From CAZCDM01 sp964497475 (GTDB lineage Bacteria > Planctomycetota > Phycisphaerae > SM23-33), in assembly GCA_964497475.1 (NCBI GenBank), contig CAZCDM010000074.1, forward strand, positions 1 through 11,117: a stretch of 11,117 bases of DNA, read 5' to 3'. The notes under the pieces are model-generated. The model did not search any database. It saw nothing but the letters and a program-made list of their open reading frames with translations, and had not been told where the DNA came from. The position numbers were made by a program, and so were the translations under genes. Below are positions 6,437 through 11,117 of this stretch, piece after piece (the first letter of the stretch is position 1; each line of letters starts with the position of its first letter).

Positions 6437-7603
6437 CTAGCCGACGATCTCGGAAATGTCCATCATGTACAGCTGTCGGCCGAGGCCTTCGTGAACGGAG
6501 TCAATCGTGATCCGCCGTCCGTCCGGGCTGAACCGCGGGTGCAGGTCGACGCGCCATTCGTCGTCATACGCGATGGGCGAATCGTACCAGCCCAGGTCGA
6601 TGCGCTGGTCGGTGGGGAGGTGGTACAGGTACAGGCCCCGCTTGCGGTCAGACTCGCGCGGGTAGGTGTCGTTGAGGATCCAGTCGCGGTCGGGCAGGTA
6701 GACGCAGTGGCCGTCGCCGGGACCCATGACGTCCTCGCCGACGGGCTGCATCGGCTCGTGGCCGGTGTCGTCATGCAGCAGGAACCGCCACTTGCCGCCC
6801 GGCTCGGTTGCCGCATAGGCCAGCACATGCTCCGGGTCCCGCCAGATGAAGTGCGAGAACCGCCCGCTGTCGTTGAGCACGCGGATATCGCTGCCGTCGG
6901 CGGCGGCGGTCATCGCGCGGGTGGCCAGCGGGCCCGTTTCGCCGGGCAGGCGCCAGCGATGCAGGAAGATGAATCGGCTGCCGTCGGTGTTGACCAGCAA
7001 ATGGTTGAAGTGGTGACGCGCGCCTGCCGGATCAAAATTCGGATTCTTGATCGCCGCGACGTCGGCAACGCTGAAAAGCATGTGCGACTCGCCGGTTTCC
7101 AGGTCGACCTTCCAGATGCCCGAATCGGCCGGGGCCAGCACGTCGGCCGTCGGATCCGTGCCCGCGTAGCCGTAGCCCGGGCGGATCCAGCCGGTGCGGA
7201 AGAAGTCGGCCGACACGGCCCATCGGCCGTCGGGGCTGACGGAATAGATTGCCCGCGGGATGGTGCGCGACTGGCCGGTGGTGACGTTGAGGATGCGGCA
7301 CTGCAGGCCGCCCCGCCCGTCGCGCTCGTTCCAGAGCACTTCCTCAGGCGAGCCGGGCCGCCATTGCAGCATGCAGCCCTGCTGCCAGCACCAGGCCGAC
7401 GTCCTGCCGATTTCACGCCAGGCATTGTCGGCCGAGAGGTCGATCAGCCCCAGGCGGATCTCGTCGTCGATCAGCGGCGATCGGCCTTCAAAGTCTACCT
7501 CCATGCACAGCACGGACTGCCCGTCCGGGCTGAACTGGAGCTTGTCGTAGTATCCGAACCAGTGAAATCCCGGTCCGGCCGTTATCGGTTTCATTTCAGA
7601 CAT
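6437..7603 (-). CDS. Cytoplasmic beta-propeller protein of unknown function
   Basis: This encodes 388 residues from ATG 7603. An in-frame GTG at 7642 would add 13 residues. Neither start has a strong ribosome site. There is no signal peptide or membrane helix, so it should be cytoplasmic. It has TolB/PD40-like propeller blades: FSPDGQSVL (24-32), VSPDGRWAV (122-130), VNTDGSRFIF (204-213), YLPDRDWILNDTYP (302-315) and DLHPRFSPDGRRITIDS (353-369). Notable conserved-looking motifs are FGYYDK (16-21), HHFNHLLVNTDG (197-208) and GDGHC (296-300). The His-rich blades resemble the oligogalacturonate lyase (Pectate_lyase22) branch of propellers, which bind a metal through His, but the match is loose and no activity is assigned. 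It lies 54 bases after purL and 29 before purQ on the same strand, so it is probably co-transcribed with FGAM synthase. Confidence 0.82.
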   Translation of the reverse strand: MSEMKPITAGPGFHWFGYYDKLQFSPDGQSVLCMEVDFEGRSPLIDDEIRLGLIDLSADNAWREIGRTSAWCWQQGCMLQWRPGSPEEVLWNERDGRGGLQCRILNVTTGQSRTIPRAIYSVSPDGRWAVSADFFRTGWIRPGYGYAGTDPTADVLAPADSGIWKVDLETGESHMLFSVADVAAIKNPNFDPAGARHHFNHLLVNTDGSRFIFLHRWRLPGETGPLATRAMTAAADGSDIRVLNDSGRFSHFIWRDPEHVLAYAATEPGGKWRFLLHDDTGHEPMQPVGEDVMGPGDGHCVYLPDRDWILNDTYPRESDRKRGLYLYHLPTDQRIDLGWYDSPIAYDDEWRVDLHPRFSPDGRRITIDSVHEGLGRQLYMMDISEIVG

Positions 7604-7657
7604 GGTTGTTTTCTCGATATGCAGTGATACAGAAGCAGCCACGAAGGCCAGACGGTG

Positions 7658-10525
7658 TTACCAGTTAAACGTCCCCTGCCAGGCGGCTTTGGCCTGGTCG
7701 ATGGACAAGTTGATAGCCGAGCCGATGGCGACCTGGCCGGTGTCGGTCACCTCGCCAAGTCGTGCGCAGGCCACGTCACGCATCGCGGCGGTGAAGGCGT
7801 CGACATTCTCCGGCGCGACTTCCACGAGGAACCGCCCCGCCGACTCGCCGAACAGCACGGCCGCTTCACAGGCGTCGCCTTCGGTCACGGTGGCGGACGG
7901 ATCGAGGCTCACGCCGAACCCGCCGGCAAAGGCCATCTCCGCAGCCGCCACAGCCAGGCCGCCTTCGGACAAATCGTGACACGCGCGGATGAGCCCGGCT
8001 GCGATGGCCTGCTGCATGGCTGCCATGGTCTTGCGGCTCAAGGCCGGGTCGACCGGCGGAACGTCCGTGCCGGTTTCGAGCTTGAGTGCGTCGAGCAGAT
8101 GGCTGCCGCCAAGCTCGCCGCGCGTCGCGCCGACGAGGAAGACCGCATGGCCGGCCGACTTGAAATCGGACGTCACGCAGCGGTCGACGTCGCCCACGAT
8201 GCCGAACGCGCTGATCAGCAGCGTCGGCGGAATGGCGATGGTCTCGCCGCTATCGGTCTGGAATTCGTTGTTGAGCGAGTCCTTGCCGGAGACGAACGGC
8301 GTGCCGTAGGCCAGGGCAGCGTCGCGACAGGCGATGGCAGCCATGGTGAAGCTGCCCATGCGGTCGGGCTTGTTGCAGTTGCCCCAGCAGAAGTTATCGA
8401 GGATCGCTGTGCGGTCGAGGTCGGCCCCGACGGCGGTGATGTTGCGGAGGCATTCATCGACGGCGTGCAAGGCTGAGTGGTACGCATCGAGTTCGCCGAG
8501 GCGCGGGTTCATGCCGCACGACAGCGCCACGCCGCGCCGGCTGTGCAGCAGCGGGCGGATGACGGCGGCGTCGGCCGGGCCGTCGCCAGTGACGCCGACC
8601 AGCGGCTTGACGACGCTGCCGCCCTGGACCTCGTGGTCGTACTGCCGGATGATCCACTCTTTGCTGGCGACGTTAGGCGCCGCGAGAATTTTCGTCAGCA
8701 CGTCATTGCCGTCGAAGCTATCCACGGCCGGGCTGGGACGGTCGGGCTTGTCGTAGACCGCCTGCTTGGTTGGCCGGGGACAGCCCTCGTGCAGGAAGTC
8801 CATGTCCACCTGGCCGACCTGCGTATCGCCGTAGTGCAGCGTCAGCGTGGCCCGGCTGTCGATCTCACAGCCGTATTCGCCGATGACGGTGGCTTCGATC
8901 TTCTCGGCCTCGAACAGCGCCAGCAGCTCGGCCACCTGCCCCTGCGGCACGGCCAGGACCATCCGCTCCTGCGCCTCGGAAATCCAGATCTCGTCGTAGC
9001 TCAGGCCCGCGTACTTCAACGGCACGCGGTCGAGGTGAATCGTCGCGCCGGTTTTTTCGCCCATCTCGCCGACAGCCGAGCTGAGCCCGCCGGCACCGCA
9101 GTCGGTAATGCAACTGTACAGGCCGCGATCGCGGGCCTGGAGGAGGCAGTCGAGCACCTTCTTTTCGGTAATCGCATTGCCGATCTGCACAGCATGGCTG
9201 AACTCGGTCTCGTGCTCGTGGGTCAGCTCACCGGAGCTGAAGGTCGCCCCGTGAATGCCATCGCGCCCCGTGCGTCCGCCAACGACAACGACGGCATCGC
9301 CGGGGTTGGGCTGCCGCTTGGTGGCCATGCTGTTGGGCATGACAGCCAGCGTGCCGCAGAACACCAGCGGATTGCCGAGATATTTTTCATCGAAGTAGAC
9401 CGCGCCGTTGACCGTCGGAATGCCCATGCGGTTGCCGTAATCCCGCACGCCGGAGACCACGCCGCGCATCACGCGCCGCGGATGCAACACGCCGCGGGGC
9501 ACGTCGGCGAGGTTCATCTCCGTCGGGCCGAAGCAGAAGATATCGGTATTGGCGACCGGCCGGGCACCCAGGCCCGTGCCGAGCGGGTCGCGAATGACCC
9601 CGCCAATGCCCGTGCTCGCCCCGCCGTAGGGCTCGATGGCTGAGGGGTGATTGTGCGTTTCGACCTTGAAGCAGACCGCGTTGTCCTCGTCGAAGGCAAT
9701 CACGCCGGCGTTGTCCTCAAAGACGTTGAGGCACCAGGGCTTGTCCAGCTCCTTGGTCGAGCCGAAGACGGTGGACTTCAGCAGATTGGGGATGCTCTGG
9801 AGCACCTTGCCCTCGCCGTCGGTCAGCTCGACATCGGAGCGGAACGTCTTATGGCCGCAATGTTCCGACCAGGTCTGAGCGATCATCTCCAGCTCGATGT
9901 CTCGCGGCTCGCGGCCGAGCTGGCGGTAGTGGTCCTGGATGGCGCGCATCTCGTGCAGGTTGAGGAACAAGTCGCCGTCGGTGCTGAGTTTCTCCAGGCC
10001 GACTTCGTCGAGATCGCGAATGGGCACCTCGATGACGTCGAGCTGATAGTCGTGCGATTCCAGCTCGCCGGGCGTGTGGGCCTGGTAAAACACGTCTTCG
10101 ATCACGCCGTTGGCCAGGAGCTTGGTGGCGATGGTTTCCAGCTGGGCCTGGCTGAGGTCGCCGGCCAGTTCGTACCGGCGAGCGGTGCGGACGGAGTCGA
10201 CGGCGATGCCCATCTCTTCGATGGCGCCGCAGGCGGAGTTGGCGACCGGGTCCATCACGCCGGGCTGGAGGTGGACTTCGATGACGGCCCGGCCGGCCGG
10301 GTCGCTGCTGCCGATGTGGTATCGCTCGGAGACCGGGTCGGCCAGCAGGTCGGCGGCGATGGTTTCCACGGCTGCGTCGTCGAGCTGGCCGAACAGGAAG
10401 AACAGCCTCGCCGAGCGGACGGCGGTGACCGAGTCGATGCCAAGCTCGGCGATGGAGTGAAGGACAGAGTCGGCATGGGGATCGCCGAAGCCCTCGGCCG
10501 GGTAGATTTCAACGCGATGTGTCAT
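7658..10525 (-). CDS. purL: FGAM synthase PurL with two N-terminal PurS-like domains
   Basis: This encodes 955 residues and performs ATP-dependent amidation of FGAR to FGAM, using ammonia from PurQ. Residues 1-75 and about 79-150 are each PurS-like. Both have the order beta strand, '(D)P...A', '(L/M)GI.V..VR..R', and 'L(L/A).(D/G)V.E'; the second is the clearer one (PGVMDPVANS, VRTARRYEL, LLANGVIEDV). The catalytic part follows: TWSEHCGHKT (218-227), VETHNHPSAIEPYGGAST (288-305), VGGRTGRDGIHGATFSSGEL (415-434), TDCGAGGLSS (474-483) and, in the second half, CHDLSEGGLAVA. Stand-alone small PurL is about 740 residues, so the extra length is accounted for by the PurS pair. It lacks the PurQ domain of the large proteobacterial enzyme. 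ATG 10525 is chosen for its AAGGA site (10533-10537) and because it opens the first PurS strand; the frame continues upstream without a start of similar quality. Confidence 0.95.
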   Translation of the reverse strand: MTHRVEIYPAEGFGDPHADSVLHSIAELGIDSVTAVRSARLFFLFGQLDDAAVETIAADLLADPVSERYHIGSSDPAGRAVIEVHLQPGVMDPVANSACGAIEEMGIAVDSVRTARRYELAGDLSQAQLETIATKLLANGVIEDVFYQAHTPGELESHDYQLDVIEVPIRDLDEVGLEKLSTDGDLFLNLHEMRAIQDHYRQLGREPRDIELEMIAQTWSEHCGHKTFRSDVELTDGEGKVLQSIPNLLKSTVFGSTKELDKPWCLNVFEDNAGVIAFDEDNAVCFKVETHNHPSAIEPYGGASTGIGGVIRDPLGTGLGARPVANTDIFCFGPTEMNLADVPRGVLHPRRVMRGVVSGVRDYGNRMGIPTVNGAVYFDEKYLGNPLVFCGTLAVMPNSMATKRQPNPGDAVVVVGGRTGRDGIHGATFSSGELTHEHETEFSHAVQIGNAITEKKVLDCLLQARDRGLYSCITDCGAGGLSSAVGEMGEKTGATIHLDRVPLKYAGLSYDEIWISEAQERMVLAVPQGQVAELLALFEAEKIEATVIGEYGCEIDSRATLTLHYGDTQVGQVDMDFLHEGCPRPTKQAVYDKPDRPSPAVDSFDGNDVLTKILAAPNVASKEWIIRQYDHEVQGGSVVKPLVGVTGDGPADAAVIRPLLHSRRGVALSCGMNPRLGELDAYHSALHAVDECLRNITAVGADLDRTAILDNFCWGNCNKPDRMGSFTMAAIACRDAALAYGTPFVSGKDSLNNEFQTDSGETIAIPPTLLISAFGIVGDVDRCVTSDFKSAGHAVFLVGATRGELGGSHLLDALKLETGTDVPPVDPALSRKTMAAMQQAIAAGLIRACHDLSEGGLAVAAAEMAFAGGFGVSLDPSATVTEGDACEAAVLFGESAGRFLVEVAPENVDAFTAAMRDVACARLGEVTDTGQVAIGSAINLSIDQAKAAWQGTFNW

Positions 10526-10532
10526 CGGTGAG

Positions 10533-10537
10533 TCCTT
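10533..10537 (-). promoter_or_regulatory. Ribosome binding site of purL
   Basis: On the minus strand this reads AAGGA, seven bases before ATG 10525. It fixes the start of purL and so shows that the first PurS-like domain is part of the protein. Confidence 0.65.
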
Positions 10538-10560
10538 GGTGTTCACTGGAGGAAGGTCGC

Positions 10561-10589
10561 ATTGTAGCGGCCCGGGCGGCGGGTAGCAA
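10561..10589 (-). promoter_or_regulatory. Probable sigma70-type promoter of the purL operon
   Basis: On the minus strand TTGCTA (10584-10589) and TACAAT (10561-10566) are separated by exactly 17 bases, matching consensus at 4 and 5 of 6 positions. Transcription should start near 10554, leaving a leader of about 30 bases. That is too short for a purine riboswitch. I see no recognisable PurR-type operator around it. Confidence 0.6.
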
Positions 10590-10641
10590 TTCTCCAGCAC
10601 AGGGCCTTGCCATCGCCCAGCACTGACGGGAAGATGAATCC

Positions 10642-10997
10642 ATGACGCCGTCAAACCATGATCTGCCTTCGGTCTGGCCCGGGCCGGGCCAGCCCGCCGC
10701 GCCGGCTGCGCCCACCCCGCCATCCACGGCCCCGACCCCTACGCCGGGCAGCTCGACGCCCTGAAGGACAACCCTGCGCTGCAACGATTCCTGGGCGATG
10801 TCAACTCGCTCAACGCCATCGTCACCGCGGCGATCTACGGTACAGCCATCGCGGCAGTGATGCTCGTGCAGGGCATCAATGCGGTGTTCTACTTTTCCAT
10901 CGGCCCGAAGCTGCGAAGGCACCTTGCAAGCAGGGCGGCGTGGGTGGTTCGCATTGAGCGAATGATTTTCGACCCGCGCGGCGGACGGGGCGCATAA
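10642..10997 (+). pseudogene. Small one-helix membrane protein, frameshifted
   Basis: ATG 10642 follows GGGAAG (10628-10633) with eight bases between. It opens a Pro/Ala/Thr-rich stretch (MTPSNHDLPSVW then many PAAP/TPTP units) that hits TGA at 10762-10764. The frame shifted by -1 is open from 10662 to TAA 10995-10997 and reads like real protein: QLDALKDNPALQRFLGDVNS, then one hydrophobic helix (about 10812-10895, NAIVTAAIYG...AVMLVQGINAVFYF), then a basic tail. That frame has no start before the GTG/ATG at 10857-10862, which lies inside the helix. Joining the two would give about 118 residues: disordered N-terminus, single helix, short basic cytoplasmic end. Explanations are a real one-base loss, a sequencing or assembly indel in the GC-rich runs, or less likely programmed -1 frameshifting, as no classic slippery heptamer is visible. 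It is divergent from purL. Function unknown. Confidence 0.6.
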
Positions 10998-11012
10998 AAA
11001 AGGCTCATCCGC

Positions 11013-11062
11013 GTGTAGGCCCGCCACCCGGATGATGTGTAGCCCAGCCGCCCCCGGCTGGG
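11013..11062. repeat. Second copy of the dispersed repeat module with hairpin
   Basis: Bases 11013-11032 are identical to 5574-5593. Then GTGTAG leads into CCCAGCCG-cccc-CGGCTGGG (11043-11062), an 8-bp stem with a 4-base loop of the same design as 5376-5395. It lies just after the small membrane-protein gene, as the other cluster lies just after pgpH and purQ, so the module sits in gene-end positions. Confidence 0.65.
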
Positions 11063-11078
11063 GTTGTTCCGCTCTTTC

Positions 11079-11102
11079 TCTGTGCCTCTGCGCCTCTGTG
11101 GA
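11079..11102. repeat. Three 8-base tandem units near the right edge
   Basis: tctgtgcc (11079-11086), tctgcgcc (11087-11094) and tctgtgga (11095-11102) form an imperfect tandem array. No gene is visible between 10998 and the window end. The array may continue into or belong to a larger intergenic repeat outside the window. Confidence 0.5.
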
Positions 11103-11117
11103 CTTGTTTTACCGGCC

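Noticed and set aside
6392..7627. 411-codon plus-strand open frame opposite the propeller gene
   Set aside because: Antisense shadow rich in Val, Ala, Arg and Asp with no motif; the minus strand has coherent propeller blades.
8477..9643. 388-codon plus-strand open frame opposite purL
   Set aside because: Antisense shadow of the PurL catalytic domain.
10526..10641. Purine riboswitch or PurR operator before purL
   Set aside because: The leader from the inferred start is only about 30 bases, and no recognisable aptamer core or PurR-type palindrome is present.
10658..10957. 99-codon plus-strand frame beginning MICLRSGPGR
   Set aside because: Arg/Pro-rich with no hydrophobic helix. The frame ending at 10997 gives the convincing membrane helix, so this one is off-frame.

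Overview
This is a high-GC chromosomal window. The gene content points to a Gram-negative-type bacterium: a secreted protein with a C-terminal Phe like outer-membrane barrels, a PhoH ATPase next to a 7TM-HD phosphodiesterase, and purine synthesis with a long PurL. The dispersed GC-rich palindromes, the 'GYYDK'-type propeller and the small one-helix protein with a Pro/Ala-rich N-terminus remind me of Planctomycetota, perhaps Phycisphaerae. That placement is an inference from style, not a database result.

Layout from left to right. Bases 54-239 hold a composite inverted-repeat element made of two hairpin-like units. A minus-strand gene for a probable outer-membrane beta-barrel protein (237-1220) ends in that element. 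It is divergent from phoH (1314-2300, +). Next comes a small gene of lower GC for a four-helix-bundle protein of the S23/23S-rRNA-intervening-sequence family (2331-2699, +). It is bracketed by an imperfect inverted repeat (2302-2324 and 2814-2834) that fills almost exactly the gap between the phoH stop and the next start. The 7TM-HD gene (pgpH/yqfF type, 2845-5355, +) follows, with every expected HD-domain metal ligand present.

Bases 5356-5627 are a non-coding gap between convergent genes, packed with hairpins and 24-bp tandem repeats. The same modules recur at the right end of the window (11011-11063). On the minus strand, read right to left, lies a purine operon: purL (10525-7658), a cytoplasmic beta-propeller protein of unknown function (7603-6437) and purQ (6407-5628). 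PurL carries two tandem PurS-like domains at its N-terminus, so the whole FGAM synthase (two PurS units, PurL, PurQ) is encoded without a separate purS. A plausible sigma70-type promoter sits just upstream of purL. Divergent from purL is a small membrane-protein gene (10642-10997, +) whose start and conserved body lie in different frames.

The observations most worth a second look are: the S23-family gene as cargo of a possible small inverted-repeat element inserted between phoH and pgpH; the propeller gene inside the FGAM synthase operon; the tandem PurS-PurS-PurL fusion; the two sets of hairpin repeats with compensatory base changes; and the frameshifted small membrane protein. I found no CRISPR array, tRNA, rRNA, transposase, toxin-antitoxin pair or defence system.
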